From Rhizobium anhuiense (lineage in GTDB: Bacteria > Pseudomonadota > Alphaproteobacteria > Rhizobiales > Rhizobiaceae), in NCBI RefSeq assembly GCF_003985145.1, contig NZ_ML133537.1, forward strand, positions 1-64,000: a DNA stretch of 64,000 bases. The letters are read 5' to 3'. The number at the start of each line of letters is the position of its first letter. The stretch's first letter is position 1. The translations under genes were made by a program, and so were the position numbers. Under the pieces are notes generated by a model. The model saw only the letters and a program-made list of their open reading frames with translations, had not been told where the DNA came from and did no database searches. This document shows, piece by piece, positions 35,192 through 44,524 of the stretch.

Positions 35192-37627
35192 ATGAAATTC
35201 ACGCTCTCCTGGCTGAAAGAGCATCTGGAAACGGATGCCGGCCTCGATGAAATCTGCACGCGCCTCACCGAAATCGGGCTGGAGGTCGAGGATGTCGACG
35301 ACAAGGCGGCATTCAAGCCCTTCGTCATCGCCAGAGTTGTCTCGGCGGAAAAACATCCGCAGGCCGATCGCCTGAAGGTGCTGATGGTCGACACCGGTTC
35401 CGGCGCGCCGGTGCAGGTCGTCTGCGGCGCGCCGAATGCGCGCGCCGGTCTCGTCGGCGCCTTCGCAGCACCCGGAACCTATGTTCCCGGCATCGATGTG
35501 ACGCTCGCCGTCGGCAATATCCGCGGCGTCGAAAGCCGTGGCATGATGTGCTCCGAAAAGGAGCTTGAGATTTCCGACAGCCACGATGGCATCATCGATC
35601 TGCCCGAGGATGCGCCGGTCGGTCAGAGCTATGCGGCTTATGCCCATCTCGACGATCCGGTCATCGAGATCAACCTGACGCCCAACCGGCCGGATTGCAC
35701 CTCGATCCACGGCATCGCCCGCGATCTCGCCGCTTCCGGCCTTGGCACGTTGAAGACGCGGCCCGCACCGTCCTTCGCCGTCGAAGGCGAGACGCCGGTG
35801 AAGCTGACGCTCGATCTCGACGATCTCAAGCTTTGCCCGGGCTTTGCGCTGCGCCTGGTGCGTGGCGTCAGGAATGGCCCAAGCCCGCGCTGGATGCAGC
35901 AGCGGTTGATCGCCATCGGGCTGCGGCCGATCAACGCGCTTGTTGATGTCACCAATTACATGACCTTCGATCAGGGCCGGCCGATCCACGTCTTCGATGC
36001 CGCCAAGATCAACGGCAACCTGACCGTCCGCCGCGCCGTCGATGGCGAGACGGTGCTGGCGCTCGACCAGCGCGAATACAAGCTCTCGCCGAACAACGTC
36101 GTCATCTCCGATGACGATGGCATCGAATCGATCGGCGGCATCATGGGTGGTGAACATTCCGGCTGCGACGAAAACACCGTCGACGTGCTGATCGAATCCG
36201 CTCTCTGGGACCCGATGAACATCGCCAAATCAGGCCGCAGCCTCGGCATCATCACCGATGCCCGCTACCGCTTCGAACGCGGCGTCGATCCGGAATATAT
36301 GGTCCCCGGTCTCGAACGCACGACGGAATTGGTCCTGGAGCTGTGCGGCGGCACGGCTGCCAAGGCCGAGGTCGTCGGCTACGAGGGTTACCAGCCGAAG
36401 ATCGTCGATTTCCCCTATTCCGAGGTCAAGCGCCTGACGGGCCTCGACGTTTCGAATGACGAAAGCGACACGATCCTCACCCGTCTTGGTTTCAAGGTTC
36501 TTGGGAATAGCGATATCGGCTCTTCGTCTGTCCGAGTCGCCGTTCCGTCCTGGCGTCCCGATGTCGACGGCAAGGCCGATCTCGTCGAGGAGGTCATGCG
36601 CATTCACGGCGTCGACAATATCAAGCCGGCGCCGCTCGAAAGCCATGCGGCCGTCAACGGCAAGATCCTGACGACGCTGCAGATCCGCACCCGCCTCGCC
36701 AAGCGGGCGCTGGCGGCGCGCGGCATGCTCGAAGCCGTCACCTGGTCCTTCATTCCGGAAGACCAGGCCAAGCTGTTCGGCGGCGGTTCGCCTGCCCTCA
36801 AGCTTGCCAACCCGATCGCTGCCGAAATGTCGGATATGCGTCCCTCGCTGCTGCCGGGCCTCTTGACCGCTGCCCAGCGCAATGCCGACAAGGGTTATGC
36901 CGACGTCGCCCTGTTCGAGGTCTCCGGCACCTATGAGAACGACAGGCCGGACGGCCAGCGCCGGGTGGCCGGCGGCATCCGCCGCGGCACGGCCTCGCTT
37001 GCCGGCGCAGGCCGCGCCTGGTCGAACGCCGCCAAGGGCGGCGGCAAGCCGGTCGATGTCTTCGACGCCAAGGCCGACGCGCTCGCCGTCATCGAAGCCT
37101 GCGGCCTGCCGATGGGCAATATCCAGATCGAGCAGGGCGGGCCGGAATGGTATCATCCGGGCCGCTCCGGCACGATCAAGATGGGGCCGAAGGTCGTGCT
37201 CGGCTATTTCGGCGAATTCCATCCGCTGACGCTGGAAGCGCTCGATGTCTCCGGCGCGCTCTGCGGCTTCGAAGTCTATGTCGACGCCATGCCGGACGCC
37301 AAGCGCAAGGCGACGCGCACCAAGCCGGCGCTCGAACTGTCGCCCTTCCAGGTGGTGCGGCGCGACTTCGCCTTCGTCGTCGACAAGACTGTTGAAGCCA
37401 GCGCCATCGTCAAGGCGGCGACCGGCGCCGACCGCAAGCTGGTGACCGGCGTCAATGTCTTCGACATTTTCGAGGGCGCATCGGTCGGCGACGGCAAGAA
37501 GTCGGTGGCGATCGAGGTTCAGATCCAGCCGGTCGAGCGCACGCTGACGGATGAGGATTTCGAGGCGCTGACGCAGAAGATCGTCGCCAGCGTCACGAAA
37601 TTCACCGGCGGCGTCCTCAGAAGCTGA
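35192..37627 (+). CDS. pheT: Phenylalanyl-tRNA synthetase beta subunit
   Basis: An 811-residue beta subunit starting MKFTLSWLKEHLETDA. Includes the tRNA-binding EMAP/OB domain (about 40-150), B3/4 editing domain (about 200-400), B5 domain, the catalytic-like core, and the C-terminal anticodon-binding ferredoxin-fold domain (SPFQVVRRDFAFVVD to the end). Full length. Operon with pheS, ended by a terminator. Confidence 0.97.
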   Translation: MKFTLSWLKEHLETDAGLDEICTRLTEIGLEVEDVDDKAAFKPFVIARVVSAEKHPQADRLKVLMVDTGSGAPVQVVCGAPNARAGLVGAFAAPGTYVPGIDVTLAVGNIRGVESRGMMCSEKELEISDSHDGIIDLPEDAPVGQSYAAYAHLDDPVIEINLTPNRPDCTSIHGIARDLAASGLGTLKTRPAPSFAVEGETPVKLTLDLDDLKLCPGFALRLVRGVRNGPSPRWMQQRLIAIGLRPINALVDVTNYMTFDQGRPIHVFDAAKINGNLTVRRAVDGETVLALDQREYKLSPNNVVISDDDGIESIGGIMGGEHSGCDENTVDVLIESALWDPMNIAKSGRSLGIITDARYRFERGVDPEYMVPGLERTTELVLELCGGTAAKAEVVGYEGYQPKIVDFPYSEVKRLTGLDVSNDESDTILTRLGFKVLGNSDIGSSSVRVAVPSWRPDVDGKADLVEEVMRIHGVDNIKPAPLESHAAVNGKILTTLQIRTRLAKRALAARGMLEAVTWSFIPEDQAKLFGGGSPALKLANPIAAEMSDMRPSLLPGLLTAAQRNADKGYADVALFEVSGTYENDRPDGQRRVAGGIRRGTASLAGAGRAWSNAAKGGGKPVDVFDAKADALAVIEACGLPMGNIQIEQGGPEWYHPGRSGTIKMGPKVVLGYFGEFHPLTLEALDVSGALCGFEVYVDAMPDAKRKATRTKPALELSPFQVVRRDFAFVVDKTVEASAIVKAATGADRKLVTGVNVFDIFEGASVGDGKKSVAIEVQIQPVERTLTDEDFEALTQKIVASVTKFTGGVLRS

Positions 37628-37655
37628 GCTTTACAGCCTTCGACAAAAGACAATG

Positions 37656-37684
37656 GACCGGTCGCGATAGCGGCCGGTCTTTTC
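37656..37684 (+). terminator. Terminator after pheT
   Basis: GACCGGTCGC-GATA-GCGGCCGGTC at 37656-37679 forms a near-perfect hairpin with one mismatch, followed by TTTT. It abuts the end of the convergent NTF2-like gene. Confidence 0.85.
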
Positions 37685-38042
37685 ACAGATGCAGATGGAA
37701 GAGTTTGCTGACGATCATCCAGCGGCCGTCGATCTTCAGCAGCGAGAGATAGTCGGTAAAGCGCATTCCGGCGAAATCGTCGGTCACCTTGACGCTTGCC
37801 GCATCGCCTTCGACATCGACGCTCTGGATATCCATGTAGGGCTGCGTGCCGGGCGGCGCCGGCTCCTCCGCCAGGATCGCAGCGATGAACTCGTCCCGCG
37901 TCAGCCATTCGACGGCATTCTCATAATGACCGATGATCGCGCTTTGCGGATGAAAGGCCTTTTTCAAGGCTGCCTCATTGGCGAAGGCCATGCCTTCGAC
38001 ATAGAGATGAACCGTCTGTTCGACTGCCTGCCTGTCCGACAT
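37683..38042 (-). CDS. NTF2-like (lumazine-binding-type) protein
   Basis: A 119-residue SnoaL/NTF2-fold protein: VEQTVHLYVEGMAFANEAAL helix, FHPQSAIIGHYEN, VEGDAASVKVTDDFAGMRFT, FTDYLSLLKIDGRWMIVSK. Matches the putative lumazine-binding domain (PF12893-like). Such domains bind small hydrophobic ligands or act as isomerase-like enzymes; role unknown. Its stop overlaps the T-run of the pheT terminator. Confidence 0.8.
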   Translation of the reverse strand: MSDRQAVEQTVHLYVEGMAFANEAALKKAFHPQSAIIGHYENAVEWLTRDEFIAAILAEEPAPPGTQPYMDIQSVDVEGDAASVKVTDDFAGMRFTDYLSLLKIDGRWMIVSKLFHLHL

Positions 38043-38132
38043 GTTTTCATCCCGTTCTCCGAGATGGCGTTAGATAGTTTCGCCAATCCCGAAGACAAGC
38101 CCGGCCGGTTGCATCAGGCCGGGCTTGCCCGC

Positions 38133-39128
38133 TCACAGGTTTGTCATCGCAAGCGAGGCGTCCGAATAACGTTTGCCGGCAACCTGCCCGGCCGGGATGA
38201 TCTCTTCAAGCCGCGCAAGTTCCGCCGGGCTGAGCACGATATCGGCGGCCGCGGCGTTCTGTTCGAGATGGTGAAGCTTGCGGGCGCCGGGGATCGGCAC
38301 GATGTCGTCGCCCCGGCTTAACACCCAGGCCAGCGCCAGTTGCGCCGCCGTCACGCCCTTTTCGCCGGCAAGCCGCTCGAGTGTTGCGACGAGGGCGGCA
38401 TTGGCGTCGAAATTTTCCGCCTGGAAGCGCGGCACCTGGCGGCGGAAATCGTCCGCGTCGAGATCCTCCGCCTTGCGGATCGCTCCGGTCAGGAAGCCGC
38501 GGCCAAGCGGACTGTAGGGCACGAAGCCGATGCCGAGTTCGCGGCATGTCGCAAGCACCTCCTCTTCGGGATCGCGCGTCCAGAGCGAATATTCGCTCTG
38601 CAGGGCGGCAATCGGATGGACCGCATGGGCGCGGCGGATGGTGGCGCTGCCGGCTTCCGAAAGCCCGAGGGCGCGGACCTTGCCTTCCCTGACCAGTTCC
38701 GCCATGGCGCCGACGGTCTCCTCGATCGGCACGTTGGGGTCGACCCGGTGCTGGTAGAGGAGGTCGATGGTCTCGATGCCGAGGCGTTTCAGCGAGGCCT
38801 CGGCGACATCACGCACATGCTCGGGGCGGCTGTCGACGCCGGTGATGGCAGCGGTGCCCGGCTTGCTGGCATCGATCTTGAAGCCGAATTTGGTGGCGAT
38901 CACCACGCGGTCGCGGAACGGCTTCAGCGCTTTGCCGAGAAGAACCTCGTTGGTAAAGGGGCCGTAGACCTCGGCGGTGTCGAAGAAGGTGACGCCGAGA
39001 TCGATGGCGCGATGCAACGTCCTGATCGATTCCGCATCGTCGCTGGCGCCATAGGCAAAGCTCATGCCCATGCAGCCAAGGCCGACGGCAGAGACCGTCA
39101 GTTCGTTTCCGAGTTTCCGGGTTTTCAT
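38133..39128 (-). CDS. Aldo/keto reductase (AKR13-like)
   Basis: A 331-residue TIM-barrel oxidoreductase: GLGCMGMSFAYG, FFDTAEVYGPFTNE (catalytic Asp and Tyr), TKFGF (catalytic Lys region), YQHRVDPNVP (catalytic His), and a PIPGARK NADPH-binding motif. ATG at 39128 follows AAGGAGCG. Reduces aldehydes or ketones with NADPH. Divergent from a LysR regulator that probably controls it. Confidence 0.9.
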   Translation of the reverse strand: MKTRKLGNELTVSAVGLGCMGMSFAYGASDDAESIRTLHRAIDLGVTFFDTAEVYGPFTNEVLLGKALKPFRDRVVIATKFGFKIDASKPGTAAITGVDSRPEHVRDVAEASLKRLGIETIDLLYQHRVDPNVPIEETVGAMAELVREGKVRALGLSEAGSATIRRAHAVHPIAALQSEYSLWTRDPEEEVLATCRELGIGFVPYSPLGRGFLTGAIRKAEDLDADDFRRQVPRFQAENFDANAALVATLERLAGEKGVTAAQLALAWVLSRGDDIVPIPGARKLHHLEQNAAAADIVLSPAELARLEEIIPAGQVAGKRYSDASLAMTNL

Positions 39129-39252
39129 GATGCGCTCCTTTTGAGCTGATTGTGAACCGCTTGATCGCTTGCGGTACGGGCAGACCATATTCCTGGCGCA
39201 TCAATCAGAAAATACATGCAGTTTCTAACAGGCTGTTCTATCATTTCGATCA

Positions 39253-40161
39253 ATGAACAGAACACAGCTCTCGCAACTCGCCGTTCTTGCCGCCGTCTCG
39301 GAACATCGCAGCTTCCGAGCTGCGGCGAAGGAACTCCTCGTCGCGCCCTCGGCCGTCAGCCATGCGATCTCCAGCCTCGAGGAAAGTCTGGGTGTCAGGC
39401 TTCTGGCGCGCACCACCCGCAGCGTCGCGCCGACCGAGGAGGGTCGCCTGCTGCTCGAAAGACTGCGGCCGGCGCTCGAAGAGATCGGCATTGCCTTGGA
39501 GGCCGTCCGCGACACGCGCGGCAAGCCCGCCGGAAATCTGCGCATCACTGCGCCGCGTTTCGCCTCCGATATCCTGCTTGCCCCTCGCCTCGGCGACTTC
39601 CTCAACCTCTATCCCGATATCACTTTGGAGATCGCCAACGAGGACGGCTTCACCGATATCGTCAAGGAGGGTTTCGATGCCGGCATCCGGCTGGAGGAGA
39701 GCCTGGAGGCCGATATGATCGCGGTCAGGATCTCTCCCCATCTGACGACGGTGATTGCCGCTTCGCCCGATTATTTCGAGCGCTATCCGAAACCGGAGCA
39801 CCCGCGCGATCTCGTCCGTCACCGCTGCATCAAGCGGCGCTTCACCAATGGCTCGATCTATCGCTGGGAATTCGAGAAGGATGGGCAGGAACTGGTCGTT
39901 TCGGTCGACGGGCCGCTGATCGTCAGCGAGGATCGCCTCGCCTTGCTGGCAGCGCTGAACGGCGCCGGTCTTGCCTATCTCTTCGACATGCGGGTGCACG
40001 CCGAGCTGGCGGCCGGCAGTCTGGTGCGGGTGCTGGAGGATTGGTGCGCGCCCTATCCCGGCCCGTTTATCTACTATCCCACCCGGCGGCAGATGCGCCC
40101 GGCACTGCGCGCCTTCATCGATTTCTTCAAGCTTGCCGAGAAGGATTCGGGCGGCCGATAA
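39253..40161 (+). CDS. LysR-family regulator
   Basis: A 302-residue LTTR: N-terminal winged helix (LAVLAAVSEHRSFRAAAKEL, PSAVSHAISSLEESLGVRLL, RTTRSVAPTEEG) and a periplasmic-binding-type effector domain (GNLRITAPRFASDILLAPRL onward). No RBS is obvious before the ATG. Its divergent neighbour is the aldo/keto reductase, the expected target; the shared 124-bp region should carry the LTTR boxes. Confidence 0.92.
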   Translation: MNRTQLSQLAVLAAVSEHRSFRAAAKELLVAPSAVSHAISSLEESLGVRLLARTTRSVAPTEEGRLLLERLRPALEEIGIALEAVRDTRGKPAGNLRITAPRFASDILLAPRLGDFLNLYPDITLEIANEDGFTDIVKEGFDAGIRLEESLEADMIAVRISPHLTTVIAASPDYFERYPKPEHPRDLVRHRCIKRRFTNGSIYRWEFEKDGQELVVSVDGPLIVSEDRLALLAALNGAGLAYLFDMRVHAELAAGSLVRVLEDWCAPYPGPFIYYPTRRQMRPALRAFIDFFKLAEKDSGGR

Positions 40162-40194
40162 ATATTGGGACAGCCGCCCGTTGGCATCATGTCA

Positions 40195-40692
40195 TCAGGC
40201 AGCTTTCGCCTTCTGGTTTGCTGCTGTCGTGGCGAGCTGGGAGAGGGTCTTGTCGGTGGCCGTTTCTTCCTGCAGCGTCTGGTCGAGCAGGCGGACGGCA
40301 TCCTTGAGGCCGAGCGTTGCGGCCCAGGTCTTCAGCGTGCCGTAGCGGGCGATTTCATAATGTTCGACGGCCTGGGCAGCCGAGATCAGACCGGCATCGA
40401 GGGCCGATGTGCCCTTGAATTCCTCCATGATTTCTTCGCCCTCGGCCAGAATGCCCTGGATCGCCTCGCAGGTTTTGCCCTGTGCGCGTTTGCCGATCAG
40501 TTCGAAAACCTGCTGCAGCCGCTCGACCTGAGCTTCGGTTTCCTCACGGTGTTTTTCGAAGCCCGCCTTCAGTTCGGTGGATTGTGCGGCGCGCGCCATC
40601 TTTGGCAGGGCGCGCAAAATCTGCCGTTCGGCAAAGTAGATGTCCTTGAGTGTGTCGTGGAATAGATCTTCCAACGTCTTTTCCTTGGCCAT
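40195..40692 (-). CDS. YciE/YciF ferritin-like protein (DUF892)
   Basis: A 165-residue four-helix protein: TLEDLFHDTLKDIYFAERQI, ALPKMARAAQSTELKAGFEK, CEAIQGILAEGEEI and VEHYEIARYGTLKTWAATLG carry the Glu/His ligands of a ferritin-like diiron site. This family is stress-induced in enterobacteria, with unclear function. Single gene, convergent with LysR. Confidence 0.88.
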   Translation of the reverse strand: MAKEKTLEDLFHDTLKDIYFAERQILRALPKMARAAQSTELKAGFEKHREETEAQVERLQQVFELIGKRAQGKTCEAIQGILAEGEEIMEEFKGTSALDAGLISAAQAVEHYEIARYGTLKTWAATLGLKDAVRLLDQTLQEETATDKTLSQLATTAANQKAKAA

Positions 40693-40842
40693 TTTCTCGA
40701 TCCTTGTTTTGGGAAAAACCGCGAATGCGGCGACACATTAAGAAGCGAGGATCGCGCTAATTGTTCCCGATCGATTTCGGGTGGACTGGAAAAGGGCTCC
40801 AGGCGATGATTCCGGCCATCGGTATGGGAGGAAGATAACGTC

Positions 40843-41460
40843 ATGCGAAAGCCGGGTTCGATGAAGGGGCTGGAAGATCTTGGCCGCGTAAGGCTGTCGC
40901 AAAACTTCTTCCTTCGCGATTTCCTGCACTCCGAAATCGCCGATTTCTACCGCATCCCCAACATCCCCGAGGATCCCGATCTGGCGATCGAGGCAGGCAA
41001 GAGGCTCTGCGAGGAATTGCTGGAGCCGCTGCAGGCGACGTTCGGGCGCCTGCATATCCGCTCCGGCTATCGCTCGCCGGGGGTGAACAGGTTTGGCAAC
41101 GAGAACAATCTGAACTGCTCGACCAATGCCGCCACATCAGCGCATCACATCTGGGATATGAGGGATTTTGACGGCTGCATGGGTGCTGCGGTCTGCATTG
41201 TCGTGCCATGGATGCTCGACCGCTACCGCGATGAAAGCGACTGGCAGCGGCTCGCCTGGTGGATTCACGACCACCTGCCTTATGCCTCGCTCTGCTTCTT
41301 CCCGAAGCTCTGGGCCTTCAATATCCAGTGGCACGAACGCCCGAAGCGGGTGATCCAGAGTTATGTCAGGCCACGCGGCATCCTCACCAAACCGGGCATG
41401 GCCAATTGGGAAGGCGATCACGCCGCTGTCTACGAAGGTTTTCCCCCGCTCAGAAACTGA
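40843..41460 (+). CDS. Peptidase M15-like protein
   Basis: A 205-residue protein with features of the hedgehog/D,D-peptidase fold: LGRVRLSQNFFLRDFLHSEI, LEPLQATFGRLHIRSGYRSP and SAHHIWDMRDFDG, recalling the RSGYRSxxxN and SxHxxxxxxD zinc-site patterns of M15 enzymes. No signal peptide. I am unsure it is catalytic. The C-terminal codons and stop lie in a 19-bp tandem duplication shared with the convergent GNAT gene. Confidence 0.6.
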   Translation: MRKPGSMKGLEDLGRVRLSQNFFLRDFLHSEIADFYRIPNIPEDPDLAIEAGKRLCEELLEPLQATFGRLHIRSGYRSPGVNRFGNENNLNCSTNAATSAHHIWDMRDFDGCMGAAVCIVVPWMLDRYRDESDWQRLAWWIHDHLPYASLCFFPKLWAFNIQWHERPKRVIQSYVRPRGILTKPGMANWEGDHAAVYEGFPPLRN

Positions 41461-41481
41461 TGCCCCGCTCAGAAACTGATG
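41444..41481. repeat. Exact 19-bp tandem duplication across convergent gene ends
   Basis: The unit CCCCGCTCAGAAACTGATG occurs at 41444-41462 and again at 41463-41481 with no gap. The first copy holds the plus-strand stop TGA (41458-41460) of the M15-like gene; the second holds the minus-strand stop (41471-41469) of the GNAT gene. Confidence 0.95.
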
Positions 41482-41912
41482 CGGTAGCGGATGTGGCCGT
41501 CGCTTTCGACATAGCTGTCGTAGAGTGCCCGCGCCGTCTTGTTCTGCTCGCTCGTATGCCAGTAGAGCCGCGACCAGCCCTTGGCTTTCGAGGTGGCGAT
41601 GAGATCGTCGATCAGCGCCCGCCCAAGGCCCTTGCCGCGCGCATCGGCATCGACGAACAGGTCTTCGAGATAGCAGTCTCTGCCGCGGATCCACGTGCCC
41701 TCATGCGTGAGATAGAGTGCAAAGCCCATCATCCTGCCATCGACCTCGGCGACGCGCATCGAAATTGCCGACGCCGGATCGAAGACCCGGCGCCATGTCT
41801 GATCGGTGATATCGGCATCGACCGTGACGTCGTAAAAGGCGAGATAGGCCGCCCAGAGCTCGCGCCAACGGGCTTCGTCCTCGGGGCGGGCATCGCGTAT
41901 GGTCGCGGTCAT
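41469..41912 (-). CDS. GNAT-family acetyltransferase
   Basis: A 147-residue GNAT: IRDARPEDEARWRELWAAYL, EVDGRMMGFALYLTHEGTWI, YLEDLFVDADARGKGLGRAL (acetyl-CoA loop), and the end SRLYWHTSEQNKTARALYDS typical of RimI-like amine acetyltransferases. It follows an aldo/keto reductase gene by 15 bp on the same strand. Substrate unknown. Confidence 0.88.
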   Translation of the reverse strand: MTATIRDARPEDEARWRELWAAYLAFYDVTVDADITDQTWRRVFDPASAISMRVAEVDGRMMGFALYLTHEGTWIRGRDCYLEDLFVDADARGKGLGRALIDDLIATSKAKGWSRLYWHTSEQNKTARALYDSYVESDGHIRYRISF

Positions 41913-41927
41913 GGGCTCTCCCTTTCT

Positions 41928-42875
41928 TCAGCCGCCGGCTTCGTCGAGCAGCGCCATCGCATCATCGGAAAGCGCCAGTGTCGCCGATTTCACCAGGCTT
42001 TCAAGCTGCGAAAGGCTGGTGGCGCTGGCGATCGGTGCCGTCACGCCCTTCTTACGCAGCAGCCAGGCGAGCGAAATTTCCGCCGGGCTGGCGGCGGTCT
42101 CGGTCGAAACCTTGTCGAGCGCGGCCAGGATGCGCAGGCCCTTGTCGTCGAGATATTTCGAAACCCGGCCCTCGCGTGCGCGGCCTTCCGTATCGGCCTT
42201 GCTGCGGTATTTACCGGTGAGAAAGCCGGCGGCGAGGCTGAAATAGGTGATGACGCCGATATCCTGGGCGATGCAGAGCTCGGCGAGTGGCCCTTCGAAG
42301 CTTGCGCGCTCATAGAGATTATATTCCGGCTGCAGGACGTCGTAACGCGGCAGGCCGGCCTTTTCGGCCGCGTCGAAGGACGCCTGGAACAACTTTGCAT
42401 CATAATTCGAGCAGCCGATGGCGCGGATCTTGCCCTGCTGCTTCAGCTTGGCATAGGCGCCGAGCGTTTCCTCATGCGGCGTATCGGCATCCGGCCAATG
42501 CGAGAGATAGAGGTCGATATAGTCCGTCTGCAGCCGGCGCAGCGAATCCTCGACCGCCTTCAGGATATAGGTCTCCTTCAGCGTCTTTCCCTGTCCCATG
42601 TCGGAGCCGACCTTGGTGACGATGACGGCCTTGTCGCGGGAAACCCTTGCCTGCCTCAGCCAGCGCCCGATGATTTCCTCGGAATCGCCGCCCTTGTTGC
42701 CCGGAACCCATGCGGAATAGACATCGGCCGTATCGATCGTGTTCAGGCCCGCATCGAAGAAGGCGTCGAGAATGGCAAAGGATGTTTTCTCGTCGGCCGT
42801 CCAGCCGAACACATTGCCGCCGATGACGATCGGCGCGACCGAAAGACCTGTTTTTCCAAGCCGGCGCATTTCCAT
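41928..42875 (-). CDS. Aldo/keto reductase
   Basis: A 315-residue AKR: RLGKTGLSVAPIVIGGNVFG, NTIDTADVYS (Asp/Tyr), VTKVGSDMG (Lys), YLSHWPDADTP (His) and a C-terminal PIASATSLSQLESLV cofactor segment. Close to the YghZ/YajO-like group. RBS TGGAGAG precedes the ATG. Unlike the 38133 gene it has no divergent regulator; it is probably transcribed with the downstream GNAT gene. Confidence 0.9.
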   Translation of the reverse strand: MEMRRLGKTGLSVAPIVIGGNVFGWTADEKTSFAILDAFFDAGLNTIDTADVYSAWVPGNKGGDSEEIIGRWLRQARVSRDKAVIVTKVGSDMGQGKTLKETYILKAVEDSLRRLQTDYIDLYLSHWPDADTPHEETLGAYAKLKQQGKIRAIGCSNYDAKLFQASFDAAEKAGLPRYDVLQPEYNLYERASFEGPLAELCIAQDIGVITYFSLAAGFLTGKYRSKADTEGRAREGRVSKYLDDKGLRILAALDKVSTETAASPAEISLAWLLRKKGVTAPIASATSLSQLESLVKSATLALSDDAMALLDEAGG

Positions 42876-43056
42876 GACGCTCTCCAGTAAGGTGATGTGA
42901 TTGAAATCGCGGATACGGCAGAACGCCGCCCTCGCCCAAACTTAGCGCGATCGGCGCGTGAGGAAAGGCAAACTTCCGTGATTTGAGGTCTCGCCATTGC
43001 GCCGCAGCGAAGGCCTGCATATGGTTCGCCGAAATCAGTTCTGGGAGGCTTGGATC

Positions 43057-44043
43057 ATGCTGCGTTTCGGTATCATTTCAACGGCGAGGATCGGCCGCGA
43101 CAATGTCATTCCCGCGATCCAGGATGCGGAGAATTGCGTCGTTACGGCGATTGCGAGCCGTGATCTCACGCGCGCAAGGGAGGTGGCCGACCGCTTCTCC
43201 GTGCCGCATGCCTTCGGCTCCTACGAGGAGATGCTGGCCTCCGACGTCATCGACGCCGTCTACATCCCGCTGCCGACCTCGCAGCACATCGAATGGTCGA
43301 TCAAAGCCGCCGATGCCGGCAAGCACGTGCTCTGCGAAAAGCCCATAGCGCTGAAAGCCGACGATATCGACGAAGTGATCGCCGCGCGCGACCGTAATCG
43401 GGTGGTGGTCACCGAAGCCTATATGATCACCTATTCCCCGGTCTGGCAGAAGGTCCGCGCGCTGATCGCCGAGGGCGCGATCGGTTCGCTCCGCCATGTG
43501 CAGGGCGCCTTCACCTATTTCAACCGCGACCCCGCCAATATGCGCAACGTTCCCGAGCTCGGCGGCGGCGGCCTGCCCGATATCGGCGTCTATCCCGTCA
43601 TGGGCACGCGTTTTTCCACCGGCAAGGAGCCGCTCAGGATCCAGGCGGTCACCGAGCGCGATGCGGATTTCGGCACGGATATCTATTCGAGCGTCAAGGC
43701 CGATTTCGGCGATTTCGATCTGAGCTTCTATATCTCGACGCAGATGGCCAACCGCCAGGTCATGGTCTTCCACGGCACCGACGGCTACATCGAGGTCAAG
43801 TCGCCGTTCAACGCCAATCGCTGGGGGCCCGAGGAGATCGAGCTTGCCAACCGCAGCCACACCGAATCGCGCATCTTCCGCTTCCAGGACAGCCGCCAGT
43901 ACAGGCGGGAGGTCGAGGCCTTCGCCCGGGCGGTGACGAACGGCAAGGAAGAGATCGTCACGCTCGAAAATTCGAAGCTGAACCAGAAGGTGATCGACGC
44001 GATCTACCGGGCCAGCGAGAAGGATGGCTGGGAAGCAGTTTAG
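43057..44043 (+). CDS. Gfo/Idh/MocA-family oxidoreductase
   Basis: A 328-residue NAD(P)-dependent dehydrogenase: N-terminal Rossmann start MLRFGIISTARIGRDNVIPA, VYIPLPTSQHIEWSIKAADA, KHVLCEKPIALKA (catalytic Lys in EKP), then a GGGGLPDIGVYP segment of the C-terminal beta domain. ATG at 43057 has TGGGAGG upstream. Such enzymes oxidise sugars or inositols; substrate unknown. The stop is followed at once by a RIME-like element. Confidence 0.92.
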   Translation: MLRFGIISTARIGRDNVIPAIQDAENCVVTAIASRDLTRAREVADRFSVPHAFGSYEEMLASDVIDAVYIPLPTSQHIEWSIKAADAGKHVLCEKPIALKADDIDEVIAARDRNRVVVTEAYMITYSPVWQKVRALIAEGAIGSLRHVQGAFTYFNRDPANMRNVPELGGGGLPDIGVYPVMGTRFSTGKEPLRIQAVTERDADFGTDIYSSVKADFGDFDLSFYISTQMANRQVMVFHGTDGYIEVKSPFNANRWGPEEIELANRSHTESRIFRFQDSRQYRREVEAFARAVTNGKEEIVTLENSKLNQKVIDAIYRASEKDGWEAV

Positions 44044-44146
44044 CGCATAACCCCGAAAATCGAGATCGATTTTCGGAAAGGATTATGCGCCAATTTAAAG
44101 TGTTAGAGCGTCCTTTGCGCGTCCTCTTGGACGCGCGGCGCTCTAA
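44043..44146. repeat. RIME-like double palindrome
   Basis: First palindrome 44043-44090 with outer arms GCGCATAA/TTATGCGC and inner CCGAAAATCG/CGATTTTCGG. Second 44103-44146 with TTAGAGCG/CGCTCTAA and GCGCGTCC/GGACGCGC. It fills the space between two convergent genes, and its ends touch both stop codons, so it may serve as their terminator. Confidence 0.7.
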
Positions 44147-44524
44147 TCACTCAGCGCGGAAGACGAAGCGCGAATAGCCGAAGAAGCTGAAGACCATCGA
44201 GGCGGCGGTGGCGATCACCATCGCCGCAAGCGGCTGCAGGGATGGCAGCGACAGCAGAAGCGCTGAATAGAGCCCGTAATTGACGAGCGCTGCCGTCACC
44301 CCGACCGAGCCGTAGCGGAAGCCTTCGGCGGCAAGCGAATGGCCGGAGCGATCGAAGGTGAAGGTCCGGTTGAAAGCCCAGGTCGCCGCCATGGCGAAGG
44401 CGATCGCAATGAGCCGCGCCAGAAAAGGCCCGAGCGGCGTCAGATGGAGCAGCGCCGACAGGGTGCCGGCATCGACGACGAAGCCCATGCCGCCGGCAAT
44501 CGCGAAGCGGATGAGCTTTCTCAT
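44147..44524 (-). CDS. GtrA-family membrane protein (flippase-like)
   Basis: A 125-residue protein with four predicted membrane segments: IRFAIAGGMGFVVDAGTLSA, ARLIAIAFAMAATWAFNRTF (typical NRxxTF motif), and FSFFGYSRFVFR at the end. GtrA proteins flip or hold polyprenyl-linked sugars made by a GtrB-type transferase. The start overlaps the stop of the upstream GT2 gene by four bases (ATGA), so the pair is coupled. Confidence 0.9.
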   Translation of the reverse strand: MRKLIRFAIAGGMGFVVDAGTLSALLHLTPLGPFLARLIAIAFAMAATWAFNRTFTFDRSGHSLAAEGFRYGSVGVTAALVNYGLYSALLLSLPSLQPLAAMVIATAASMVFSFFGYSRFVFRAE

